From NCBI GenBank assembly GCA_029778075.1, contig JAKORA010000077.1:1-38217 (forward strand): a stretch of 38,217 nt of DNA, written 5' to 3'. A program made the position numbers and the translations under genes. Under the pieces are notes generated by a model. That model was given only the letters and a program-made list of their open reading frames with translations, was not told where the DNA came from and ran no database searches. The number at the start of each line of letters is the position of its first letter. Position 1 is the first letter of the stretch. Source of the DNA: Bacillota bacterium (GTDB taxonomy: Bacteria > Bacillota > Dethiobacteria > DTU022 > UBA8154). Shown piece after piece: positions 1 through 7,436 of the stretch.

Positions 1-1028
1 ACGCCTGCGAGCAGGACCAACCAGAGAACACTGTTTAAAGCTGTCGCTCCGACCCCTTCCCGCGCCTGGTCTCCTTCTCTCCCCAGGAAATAGGCGGCGA
101 CCGAATCACTAAAGAGGGCTATCGATCTCTCCGCACCTTCTCTGGTATTTTCGTGGCTTCCCACCTCTACCAGCATGGCCAGGGGCAGCATATCCTGATT
201 GTAATTACCCCTGGCCATAAAAATACCTTTGATTAATCCGGGATAGCGTTCGTCGGTAACATTTTTAAGGCCTTCGGCAAAATCCCTGTTAGCCTGAAGG
301 TTTTGGTTTTGACGGCCAACTACAAGTTGCAGCTGTACAGTGGGCTGGCCTTCAACAGTTGCAATATACTCCTCCGCCGGAACAGCATCGCGGTGGATAT
401 CAAATAATGCGCTAACCCCTTCGTTTAAAAATTCTTCCGCAGTTCTCCTTGATCTGTTGTAAGCACCGGCATCATGGGGAATATGGGTATCCCCTGAGTG
501 TTTTACATGCAACCCTTTTTCCCGCAGGGCTTCAGTAAAAGCTTTACCCACTTCCAGGATACCACCCCCCTGAGTAATGCTTTCCGTTCCATCCGAAGGC
601 ACATATGATTCGGCTCCGTGGGAGTGATACACACCTACTAAAAAAGGTTTCGTTTGCTGTTGTGGTTGTCCTGCAAAGAAGGTTTCACTCCCACGCTTTA
701 AAGGAATAGATTTTAAAACCTCTTCCACGCTTATTTCCAAAAGCTTGATATCTTCGATAAAATGTGCCCAGGCGATATCCCCCTCCAGCTTTTCCACGCG
801 ATAGAGCTTATTCGCGCTGTTAATGTACTCGTCACCTGGATGAATAATCCTTGCCGTACGCATAATCGTTTCCCCGGACTTGATATCTTTCATAGTGTAA
901 AATCCATCAACTCGCTCATCCAATTCATTGAGCTCGAAATAATCTTCTGCGGATGCGCCCAAGGTATTACCGAGCAACAAAATCATTACAATAACCAGAG
1001 ATAACAGCATTTTTTTCCCGCTTATCAT
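1..1028 (-). CDS. spoIIP: Stage II sporulation protein P (SpoIIP), partial, C-terminus beyond the left edge
   Basis: SpoIIP is a cell-wall amidase/endopeptidase that works with SpoIID and SpoIIM to thin septal peptidoglycan and drive engulfment. The frame stays open to base 1, giving about 342 residues. I start it at ATG 1028, which gives a lysine-containing N-region before a hydrophobic signal (about residues 7-22); ATG 1010 is the alternative and neither has a strong Shine-Dalgarno (SD) sequence. Family landmarks are visible: YHSHGAESY with the HSH pair at about 135-137, DIHRD at about 210-214 and VEVGSHENT at about 287-295, all likely metal or active-site motifs. The reading enters a second hydrophobic segment just before the edge, as expected for clostridial SpoIIP with a C-terminal membrane helix. 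It lies 52 bases downstream of the DUF1614 gene. The family call is secure; the exact start is not. Confidence 0.9.
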   Translation of the reverse strand, partial: MISGKKMLLSLVIVMILLLGNTLGASAEDYFELNELDERVDGFYTMKDIKSGETIMRTARIIHPGDEYINSANKLYRVEKLEGDIAWAHFIEDIKLLEISVEEVLKSIPLKRGSETFFAGQPQQQTKPFLVGVYHSHGAESYVPSDGTESITQGGGILEVGKAFTEALREKGLHVKHSGDTHIPHDAGAYNRSRRTAEEFLNEGVSALFDIHRDAVPAEEYIATVEGQPTVQLQLVVGRQNQNLQANRDFAEGLKNVTDERYPGLIKGIFMARGNYNQDMLPLAMLVEVGSHENTREGAERSIALFSDSVAAYFLGREGDQAREGVGATALNSVLWLVLLAG

Positions 1029-1080
1029 AGCAACTATTTTAACACCTACCCGTAAGAATTGTGAAAAAGTGAAAATAGCT

Positions 1081-1734
1081 CTATTCCTCGTTATGGTTTT
1101 CCCCGCCCTCGTCTTTTTTATCTGTTTCCTTTACTCCAAGACTTATTTTTTCTGCCGTTTCCCCCACTAATTCAGCCAGTCCGAGAGCGATTAAGCCGGC
1201 TATAACTACAGCATCGAAAACTCCCGCTCCCCCGATGGCTATCGATGACCTGGCATCAAGCAAAGTATTTTCAATTTGGGCAACGATATCATTTACAAAG
1301 ATGGCCATGGTGCCTGCAATAAAGGAGCCCCTTCTGCTCCTGCCGGTAATATAAGCAACCAGTCCGGCAATAATGGCCATCACATATAACGGATCCATAA
1401 AGAAGTTATAGGTGGGTTCTACAGGCATGATCTTCGCCGCAAAATATACAATCACTGCCGTAATCAAAAGCGCTGTCACCGATCTGCTTATTTCAGTTTT
1501 CTCGGCCTTACTCCAGAGGTACGCAACTAGAATTATGGGCACAATACCGCCGCCCAGGTTAATGCTTACACCTCCCAAAAGCGGAATATCCGGTAAAAAA
1601 CCGCCCACGATCATGGCGATAAGAAAGAGCAGAGCAGCGCGGTCGCTTAACCGCAACCTGTCCAAAGCCCTCTGTGCAAAACCAAAATAGATTACAATGG
1701 CAACGGCCAAAAGAAGTAACATGCCGATATTCAC
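1081..1734 (-). CDS. DUF1614 family polytopic membrane protein
   Basis: This 217-residue protein is almost entirely hydrophobic, with about six or seven predicted membrane helices and a charged, acidic C-terminal tail (KETDKKDEGG and onward). Glycine-rich pieces such as GGVSINLGGG and AIGGAGVFDAV fit the DUF1614 family of Firmicutes and some archaea, whose function is unknown. The start is GTG 1734, supported by an AGGGGAG SD nine bases upstream. The neighbour downstream is spoIIP, a pairing I recall from other spore-forming Clostridia, so a role in the sporulating cell envelope is plausible but only inferred. No catalytic motif is visible. Confidence 0.75.
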   Translation of the reverse strand: MNIGMLLLLAVAIVIYFGFAQRALDRLRLSDRAALLFLIAMIVGGFLPDIPLLGGVSINLGGGIVPIILVAYLWSKAEKTEISRSVTALLITAVIVYFAAKIMPVEPTYNFFMDPLYVMAIIAGLVAYITGRSRRGSFIAGTMAIFVNDIVAQIENTLLDARSSIAIGGAGVFDAVVIAGLIALGLAELVGETAEKISLGVKETDKKDEGGENHNEE

Positions 1735-1821
1735 AGATATTATCTCCCCTTTTATGACACTTTTCTGCTACGATAGTAGAATAACCCTAATCACATTATT
1801 TATTCTTTTTATAAACGAAAA

Positions 1822-1843
1822 CGGACCTTGTTAAAAAAGTCCG
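1822..1843 (-). terminator. Weak possible terminator after ispH/rpsA
   Basis: The 213 bases between the fusion gene and the DUF1614 gene hold one short inverted repeat, CGGAC/GTCCG, separated by an AT-rich loop. On the minus strand it is followed by TTTTCGTTT. The stem is only five pairs, so this is a weak candidate. I see no clear promoter for the DUF1614 gene here. Confidence 0.3.
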
Positions 1844-1947
1844 CTTTGCAAAGTAAAAGATTTATTTTTTATTAAATTAGCATTATAGCCAACTTGTTGT
1901 TTCTCTTTACACAAACCGGGAGATATATGTCAGGAGGAGCAAGATTT

Positions 1948-3975
1948 TTATTCCTTGCTCGTATCGGCATTGCTGTTTTCATTGTTAAAAAGATCCCCGA
2001 AAACATCCCCAAGGGTTACGTTCTGATTTTCGTTCTCCTTGGCCAAAGAGTGAGCGGTCAGGTCTCTTGGCGCGGGACGTGCCTTTTTGATACTCAAGCT
2101 GATCCTTTTGTTCTCAAGGTTTATATCCAAAATTTTGGCTTCAACCTCTTCCCCTTCTTGAATGATCTCGGAAGGGTGCTTTACATGGAAATCAGCCATC
2201 TGAGAAATATGGACCAGGCCTTCTACTCCCGGGATCAGCTCAACGAAAGCACCAAAGTTTACAATTCTGGTTACTTTGCCTTTTATAATATCTCCGATCT
2301 TGTATTCTTCGTTTACCTTTGACCAGGGATCAGGCTGAGCCTGCCTGATACTCAAGCTGATTCTTTCCCGTTCCGGAATGATTTCCAGCACCTTTACTTT
2401 AATTTGCTCGCCGACTTTCAGGACATCCTGAGGGTGCCCAACTCTCTGCCAGGAGATCTCGGAAATGTGCACCAATCCGTCAATGCCGCCCACATCTACA
2501 AAGGCGCCAAAATCTGTCAGCCTTTTAACAACTCCCTCTACAATTTCTCCGGCTTTCAATTTTTCCAGGGTTTCGCGTTTTTGTTGCTCGGCTTCTTCTT
2601 CCAACAACTGCTTTCTAGACAGGATGACCTTATCCCGGTCCTTGTTTAACTCGATAACTTTGAAGGAAAATTCTTGTCCCATGAACTGTTGAAAATCAGG
2701 GATATAGCGAACGTCCACCAGCGATCCGGGCATAAAACCTTCAATTCCGCCGCCCAGGTCAATAATAATGCCCGCTGGTACGATTTCTTTGACAATTCCT
2801 TTCATCGTTAAGCCGTTCTCAACGGCTTCCACCAGTTCTTTCCAGCGCCTTTCGCGCTGGAGGCGCTTTTGGGAAACAATAATTTTGTCTTCCTGGTAGT
2901 TGACCTTTAAGATTAAAAGATCAACATCATCTCCAGGTGAGAATTTGTCTTTTAAGGTAGTTTCCCCTTCCAGGAAAACCTCGCTGCGGGGGAGTACTGC
3001 CTCCGACTTATAGCCGATGTCGACCATGGCCTGATCTTCCTCTACCAGGACGACTTTCCCTGTTACCACATCACCGGGATGATAAACCCTTCCCTCCGCT
3101 TCCTGGTAGGAAATGACCTCCCCTGTTCTGGCTTCCAAATTACCGTTTTCCATTTGAACCATAACCTCCTTTATCGTCCAGGGTGGGGTTGAAGCCCCGG
3201 CAGCAACCCCCACACTATTGATTCCCATCAGCCACTCTGCCGAAATGTCCTTTGCACCAGTAATCTGATGGGTTTTTACTATTTCACGGCAAACCTGCGT
3301 TAGCTTGCCGGTGTTGGAACTCTTTTCGTCCCCCACGACAAGCATCAAGTCTACCGTTGAAGCCAATTTAGCAGCAGAATCCTGCCTGAGAGCAGTTTCT
3401 CTGCAGATGGTTGGGCATATCTTTAAATCAGGGTTATTATTTTTTAAAATTTCTGCTACTTTATAGAAACTGTCTTCGCGCTGGGTAGTTTGGGAAACCA
3501 ATACAGCTCTGGTGTTGAGTCGCATTTTTTCAACCATTTCCAGATCATCGGGTTCTATGACCCTGGCTTTACCCTCTGTCCAACCCAGGACAGCTTGTAC
3601 TTCGGGATGCTGTTTGCTTCCGAAAATAAGAATCTCATAACCATCTGCAAGATAACGCGAAGCGATCTTCTGCAGGCTCCTGACATTTGGACAGGTGGCA
3701 TCAATTATTTCCAGATCTTTTCTCTCCTGGAGAAACTTCAGGGTTTGCGGTGAAATACCGTGGGTGCGAATGATAACAGTACCGCTATCAAGTTCTTGCG
3801 GGTTATCGACTGACTTGACCCCTTTTGAGGTTAAATAATTAATAACTTCGTCATTGTGTACCAGCGGTCCTAAAGTACTTACCTTTTTACCCCTGTTAAC
3901 TGCTTCCAGTGTCAACTCCAAAGCTTTTTTTACCCCGTTACAAAAACCGGCGTGTTCCGCTAGAAAGACTTGCAA
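1948..3975 (-). CDS. ispH-rpsA: IspH (HMBPP reductase) fused to ribosomal protein S1
   Basis: One frame of 675 residues carries two functions. Residues 1 to about 280 are IspH, the [4Fe-4S] enzyme that makes IPP and DMAPP in the last step of the MEP isoprenoid pathway. The three cluster cysteines are C12 (GFCNGV), C95 (DATCPNV) and C191 (PTICRET), with conserved His at H40 and H123, SSNTGKL and GASTPPW. Residues from about 298 to 632 hold four S1 RNA-binding repeats, starting near 301 (GDVVTGKV), 388 (GLTMKGIV), 476 (GEIVEGVV) and 561 (GDIIKGKV); repeats 3 and 4 are the most canonical (FGAFV, GLVHIS). A charged tail follows. The fusion is known from Clostridia. It sits last in a cmk-plsC-ispH/rpsA operon, 20 bases after plsC, and probably supplies the cell's only S1-like protein in this region. 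Confidence 0.95.
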   Translation of the reverse strand: MQVFLAEHAGFCNGVKKALELTLEAVNRGKKVSTLGPLVHNDEVINYLTSKGVKSVDNPQELDSGTVIIRTHGISPQTLKFLQERKDLEIIDATCPNVRSLQKIASRYLADGYEILIFGSKQHPEVQAVLGWTEGKARVIEPDDLEMVEKMRLNTRAVLVSQTTQREDSFYKVAEILKNNNPDLKICPTICRETALRQDSAAKLASTVDLMLVVGDEKSSNTGKLTQVCREIVKTHQITGAKDISAEWLMGINSVGVAAGASTPPWTIKEVMVQMENGNLEARTGEVISYQEAEGRVYHPGDVVTGKVVLVEEDQAMVDIGYKSEAVLPRSEVFLEGETTLKDKFSPGDDVDLLILKVNYQEDKIIVSQKRLQRERRWKELVEAVENGLTMKGIVKEIVPAGIIIDLGGGIEGFMPGSLVDVRYIPDFQQFMGQEFSFKVIELNKDRDKVILSRKQLLEEEAEQQKRETLEKLKAGEIVEGVVKRLTDFGAFVDVGGIDGLVHISEISWQRVGHPQDVLKVGEQIKVKVLEIIPERERISLSIRQAQPDPWSKVNEEYKIGDIIKGKVTRIVNFGAFVELIPGVEGLVHISQMADFHVKHPSEIIQEGEEVEAKILDINLENKRISLSIKKARPAPRDLTAHSLAKENENQNVTLGDVFGDLFNNENSNADTSKE

Positions 3976-3995
3976 TAAGTCGTGCCTCCCTGTGT

Positions 3996-4574
3996 TTACA
4001 ACAACTTACTGATTTCTTCTCTAATCCGCGAACTTGCTGTTTCCAAAACTTTACCTCTTATTTTACCCTCTTCATTAAAATATATCAAAGGGCCAATCTT
4101 AACTTCAACTGTCCCAAATATTTTCCTGGGCCATTTGACAGCTACGGGTAAAACTGGCTTTTTGCTCATTAAAGCGATTAAAGCAGCACCGTTATGGAGC
4201 TCTCCCAGCTCGCCGTTTCTGGCTCTGGTCCCCTCAGGGAAGAGACCCAGTATACCTCCTTCTTCCAGTAGCTTCAAGGCATGCTTGATAGCACCCAAAT
4301 CTGCTTTGTTTCTTTTTACGGGAAATGCTCCGAGCTTTTTAATCAGGGCTCCCAGGATAAAAACTTTGAAAAGCTCCTCCTTGGCCATAAAATGGATCCT
4401 GTTTTTCCCGGATAACACGCATCCTACCATAGGAGGATCAAACCAGCTGGTATGATTGGCGCAGATAATATAAGGTCCCTGCGGAGGCAGGTTATGCAAT
4501 CCATGAACATTTAGTGAATACATACATTTAAAATATAAAGTGAAAAGTCCCTTTGCTATCCGGTAAAACAGCAT
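3996..4574 (-). CDS. plsC: 1-acyl-sn-glycerol-3-phosphate acyltransferase
   Basis: PlsC transfers an acyl chain to lysophosphatidic acid to form phosphatidic acid at the inner face of the membrane. The 192-residue protein has the diagnostic NHTSWFDP box (H41, D46 of the HX4D motif), the FPVKRN segment near 85-90 and FPEGTR at 113-118, which binds the glycerol phosphate. A short hydrophobic N-terminus is the likely membrane anchor. Its length fits the compact bacterial PlsC group. It lies 21 bases after cmk and 20 bases before the ispH/rpsA fusion, the usual order in Clostridia. The acyl donor cannot be read from the sequence. Confidence 0.92.
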   Translation of the reverse strand: MLFYRIAKGLFTLYFKCMYSLNVHGLHNLPPQGPYIICANHTSWFDPPMVGCVLSGKNRIHFMAKEELFKVFILGALIKKLGAFPVKRNKADLGAIKHALKLLEEGGILGLFPEGTRARNGELGELHNGAALIALMSKKPVLPVAVKWPRKIFGTVEVKIGPLIYFNEEGKIRGKVLETASSRIREEISKLL

Positions 4575-4595
4575 CTTAGTAGCCCTCTGGATTAT

Positions 4596-5291
4596 TCATT
4601 TAACCTTTTCTTCCCCGCATTCTTTTTGTTTACCTTTGCGAATTACGGACAAAACTTTTTCCACGACCTCTTCCAGGGTATAAGGTGTAGTATCAATAAC
4701 TAACGCTTCTGGTGCAATCTTAAGCGGTGCTTCTTCCCTTTCCTGGTCAATACGGTCTCTCAAGGCAATTTCTTTGTACAGTTCCTCATAGCTGACATCA
4801 AGCCCCTTGGCACTCATCTCCAGCCAGCGCCTCCTGGTACGTTCAGCCGGGCTGGCCGTTAGGAAAAACTTGTAATCAGCATTAACAAGGACGTTTGTTC
4901 CAATGTCTCTCCCTTCCATGACAATCCCATTGCTTTTCTCCGCCAGTTCTCTCTGCAAAAGGACCAGTTCTCTTCTTAGTTCAGATGATTTGGCTACCAC
5001 AGAAACATTTTGATTGACCAAGGGACTGCGGATCTCTTCAGTGACATTTTCTCCGTCCAAATATATTAAAGTACCTTCCTGGTCGTTATATTCCACTTCC
5101 AGTTTACAGGAACGGATCAGTTCCACCAGTAATTTGCCGTTGCTAAGATCTATACCTTTTTTTAAAGCTTGCAAAGTAACAGCACGATACATGGCTCCTG
5201 TATCCAGGCATTTAAATGCCAGCCGGCGTGCAACCTCTCGGGCTACACTGCTCTTACCGGCTCCTGCCGGCCCGTCAATTGCGATCTGCAT
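4596..5291 (-). CDS. cmk: Cytidylate kinase
   Basis: Cmk phosphorylates CMP and dCMP to their diphosphates, recycling CMP from RNA turnover and lipid synthesis. The P-loop is IDGPAGAGKSS, followed by the CMP-binding CLDTGAMYRA segment and MEGRDIGTNV, all standard for the family. I choose ATG 5291 because the protein then begins MQIAIDGPAG, like the family, and is preceded by GGAGTGAAGGG as SD; an in-frame GTG at 5303 lies inside that SD and is less likely. It is the first gene of the cmk-plsC-ispH/rpsA operon, and a good sigma-A promoter lies about 220 bases upstream. Confidence 0.95.
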   Translation of the reverse strand: MQIAIDGPAGAGKSSVAREVARRLAFKCLDTGAMYRAVTLQALKKGIDLSNGKLLVELIRSCKLEVEYNDQEGTLIYLDGENVTEEIRSPLVNQNVSVVAKSSELRRELVLLQRELAEKSNGIVMEGRDIGTNVLVNADYKFFLTASPAERTRRRWLEMSAKGLDVSYEELYKEIALRDRIDQEREEAPLKIAPEALVIDTTPYTLEEVVEKVLSVIRKGKQKECGEEKVK

Positions 5292-5370
5292 TAATCCCTT
5301 CACTCCGCTTTAATGCTTTTGGCTTCGTCCATAAAAATAAATTTACCGGATATCTTCTCGCTGTGCGCAT

Positions 5371-5472
5371 TTAACCGCCTAAATGGAAAATCTGCGCAAA
5401 ATGAAAAGAAAACCCGGTTGCTGAAAATGTTTTTATAACCCCTTTAATAGCCCGCACCTTAACACCTTGCAC
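5371..5472 (-). CDS. Candidate 33-residue small ORF in the cmk leader
   Basis: Between the sigma-A promoter and cmk, a GTG at 5472 opens a 33-codon frame ending in TAA at 5371. It has a good SD (GAGGTGG) six bases upstream. The predicted peptide starts MQGVKVRAIKGVIK, is basic and then aromatic, and ends FHLGG. I do not recognise it. It could be a small protein, a leader peptide, or chance. Its position about 35 bases below the predicted transcription start is the main argument for translation. Bacillus also has a small gene (ypfB) before cmk, but I see no sequence link. Confidence 0.3.
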   Translation of the reverse strand: MQGVKVRAIKGVIKTFSATGFSFHFAQIFHLGG

Positions 5473-5513
5473 CTGTTACCACCTCATAGAGAAAAAGAAA
5501 GGCCTCCTATGCA

Positions 5514-5542
5514 ATAATATACTAGAATAAAACATTTGACAA
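5514..5542 (-). promoter_or_regulatory. Sigma-A promoter for cmk-plsC-ispH/rpsA
   Basis: Read on the minus strand, TTGTCA (5537-5542) and TATTAT (5514-5519) are separated by exactly 17 bases. This is close to the vegetative consensus TTGACA-N17-TATAAT. Transcription would start near 5507, leaving a leader of roughly 215 bases before cmk. Confidence 0.7.
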
Positions 5543-5567
5543 CCCTAAGATCGGAATTATTAAATAT

Positions 5568-6083
5568 TCATGGTACAATCCAGGCCAAAAGATCTCTTTC
5601 TCCAAAAGTTTGTATCTCATATCCTTCTTCAGGCGCCTGCAGTTTACCGTAAATCTTTACAACTCTGACCGTGGCGGGAATATCGCCCGGGACTTCACCG
5701 ATCACCTCCAGCAGATCTCCCGGTTGAACATTAACATAAAGATTTTCCTCGCCGAGCTGCCCAACGACCTGATTATTAACCAGTAAATAAAGTGTACATG
5801 CTTTTCCCGGGGGCTCTTCTAGCTCTAAAACAAGGGCGATCTCATCCTGGACCGGATCCTCCGTCAGCATTCCGCCACTCGTTCTTCTACCCATGACATC
5901 CTGGACATCTTGCTGTACAGGTGTTCCTTCGGCCCTGTCCGTCTTACTCAAAAATTGGCGCAAGTTGCCGTTCATCAGCATGGCCTGGACAATAAATAAT
6001 GCTACGACAAGTGTCAGAGCAATGCGAAAAATAACCTTTTCGACTGCAGTTACAAAACGTTGTAACCATCGATCGAAATCCAT
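5568..6083 (-). CDS. Uncharacterised single-pass membrane protein with C-terminal beta domain
   Basis: I do not recognise this 171-residue protein. It begins with an amphipathic basic stretch, then one membrane helix at about residues 18-37, a polar and acidic linker (about 38-80), and a C-terminal region (about 82-170) of alternating hydrophobic residues that suggests an extracytoplasmic beta-rich domain. The N-terminus is probably cytoplasmic. It lies 72 bases after the 161-residue unknown gene and is probably transcribed with it from the sigma-H-like promoter at 6735-6761. Its SD (AAGGGGG) is buried in a long hairpin. A role at the envelope early in sporulation is an inference from this context only. 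Confidence 0.7.
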   Translation of the reverse strand: MDFDRWLQRFVTAVEKVIFRIALTLVVALFIVQAMLMNGNLRQFLSKTDRAEGTPVQQDVQDVMGRRTSGGMLTEDPVQDEIALVLELEEPPGKACTLYLLVNNQVVGQLGEENLYVNVQPGDLLEVIGEVPGDIPATVRVVKIYGKLQAPEEGYEIQTFGERDLLAWIVP

Positions 6084-6090
6084 GAAATAT

Positions 6091-6134
6091 AAAGCCCCCT
6101 TTTCCCTATATCTTTATGCAAAAAGAGGGGCTTT
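6091..6134 (-). promoter_or_regulatory. Hairpin occluding the SD of the 171-residue membrane protein gene
   Basis: Arms 6091-6103 and 6121-6134 form a stem of about 13 pairs with one bulged base around a 17-base loop. On the minus strand the 3' arm contains AAAAGGGGG, the only SD for ATG 6083. After the stem comes ATATTTC rather than a U-run, so a translational switch fits better than a terminator, though partial termination after the upstream gene is possible. Confidence 0.5.
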
Positions 6135-6155
6135 CATACCTGATCTTCCCTTTAT

Positions 6156-6641
6156 TTAACGGTTTTCTCTTAAACGCAGCATCAACCTGTTTTGAAAGAG
6201 CTCGTTCATCTTAAAGAGCAATCTTTCTATTTCTTTGCCGCTTAAAATCAAGTTGCCGGGTTCCAAGATTTCAATGCGCCTGAACTCTTCACGAAAGACA
6301 AAACGGAGAAGATCCTCCAGCGAATCGGAGGATACGATCAGTTCCAAAGGAGCAAAGGCAATTTCTTCATCCATTTCTTCATCATATACACTGTATACCT
6401 CGCCCAAATCTATATTCTCAATGTTTATCCCCTGCAGGGGAACGTTCTTCCACAAAGCGACCTGCTGATCTCTTAACTCCTGTGCAACGTTTTCTGTTCT
6501 TTTCCCACCGAAAAAAAAGCGTGCCGGCCTGGGTTTACCTTTATAATCAAATCTTACCCTGAACTTCAAGCGGGAATAGACACCTTTTAACGCTTCGTTT
6601 TTCTCTTCTTTTTCCCGGGAATTTATTTCAGATTTAAGCAT
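6156..6641 (-). CDS. Uncharacterised charged cytoplasmic protein
   Basis: This 161-residue protein is rich in Glu, Arg and Lys and has no signal peptide or membrane helix. The first 20 residues are very polar (SREKEEKNE), then come beta-like segments (LKFRVRFDYKG, ARFFFGGKR), an acidic middle (DEEMDEE) and a C-terminal helical half ending in MNELFQNRLMLRLRE. I know no family for it. The SD before ATG 6641 is AAAGGGA. It starts 87 bases below a close match to a sigma-H promoter, so expression at the onset of sporulation is likely, and it shares that transcript with the 171-residue membrane protein gene. It could interact with that neighbour, but nothing in the sequence proves it. Confidence 0.65.
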   Translation of the reverse strand: MLKSEINSREKEEKNEALKGVYSRLKFRVRFDYKGKPRPARFFFGGKRTENVAQELRDQQVALWKNVPLQGINIENIDLGEVYSVYDEEMDEEIAFAPLELIVSSDSLEDLLRFVFREEFRRIEILEPGNLILSGKEIERLLFKMNELFQNRLMLRLRENR

Positions 6642-6734
6642 CTCTTGATCCCTTTCTTTTTTTAACTATCTCCCCAGTGTTTATTCTCTAATCTGTGCTT
6701 TAATCTCTTAAATTATGATCTTCGCGGTAATTTA

Positions 6735-6761
6735 ATTCGCCGAAACATCACTATTTCCTGC
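6735..6761 (-). promoter_or_regulatory. Sigma-H-type promoter before two unknown genes
   Basis: On the minus strand GCAGGAAAT (6753-6761) matches the sigma-H -35 pattern RNAGGAWWW. After an 11-base spacer, GGCGAATTA matches the -10 pattern RNNGAATWW. The -35 element is identical to the one I find before spoIIAA in this window. No 0A box (TGTCGAA) is present nearby. Confidence 0.6.
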
Positions 6762-6786
6762 TAAAAGGAATGATATAAAAAAATTA

Positions 6787-7404
6787 TTAGAAAATTTTTT
6801 GCAAATGACACACGTCATTGAACAGCTCAAGGTATGAGTTCCTCCGATTATCATACAGAATGGTGGTAAGCGAACCGGGAAATAGGATTAGAGCGGCAAA
6901 CCGTGAAAAAGGCACTTTCAAAATATCGGCCACCAAAACTTTAATGGCTCCGCCATGCGTTACAATGGCCAAATCTCCCTCCTGCTCTACATTTAAAAGC
7001 TCATTGTAACTCTCCAGGATCCTCTCCCGAAATTGTTTAAAGGTTTCTCCGCGGGGAATGCTTACTGTTTCAGGGTCAACCATCCACCGGTCAATTATTT
7101 TTCGCTCATTTTCGTTCAGCTCAGTGTATTTCTTTCCTTCCAGACTGCCGAAGGAAATTTCACCCAGTTTCTCGACAATACAGGGCGTTAAACCGTGTAC
7201 GGCGCCAATAATCTCCGCTGTTTCCCGGGCACGCGAGAGAGGGCTCGAATACACGGCGGTGAGTTCCTTCTCCTTTAATCTCCTGGCAAGAAGCTGAGCC
7301 TGTTTTTTACCCTTTCCGTTTAAAGGAACATTTTCCCTGCCCTGAAAACGCTTCTCCAGATTCCAGTCTGTCTCACCATGTCTTATTAAATAAATCTTTT
7401 GCAC
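6787..7404 (-). CDS. Histidine phosphatase superfamily protein (phosphoglycerate mutase/CobC-like)
   Basis: The 205-residue protein opens with LIRHGETDWN, where R8 and H9 form the phosphohistidine centre. It also has SSPLSRARET (conserved Arg near 58-60), the acid/base Glu in LGEISFGSLEG at about 82 and VTHGG with H150. This is the branch that includes alpha-ribazole-5'-phosphate phosphatase (CobC) and broad-specificity phosphatases; no cobalamin genes are nearby, so I leave the substrate open. It follows rluB by 32 bases and ends just before the sigma-H-like promoter at 6735-6761. The A/T-only repeat after its stop is a poor terminator. Confidence 0.85.
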   Translation of the reverse strand: MQKIYLIRHGETDWNLEKRFQGRENVPLNGKGKKQAQLLARRLKEKELTAVYSSPLSRARETAEIIGAVHGLTPCIVEKLGEISFGSLEGKKYTELNENERKIIDRWMVDPETVSIPRGETFKQFRERILESYNELLNVEQEGDLAIVTHGGAIKVLVADILKVPFSRFAALILFPGSLTTILYDNRRNSYLELFNDVCHLQKIF

Positions 7405-7436
7405 AGATTAACACCTCTGCTTGTCCTAAATGTCCC

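Noticed and set aside
1894-2322. Plus-strand open frame of 142 codons
   Set aside because: It lies opposite the conserved S1 repeats of ispH/rpsA and has no recognisable domain; it is an antisense shadow.
6091-6134. Ordinary terminator after the 161-residue gene
   Set aside because: The stem is strong but no U-run follows on either strand, and the arm holds the SD of the next gene; kept as a possible translational hairpin.
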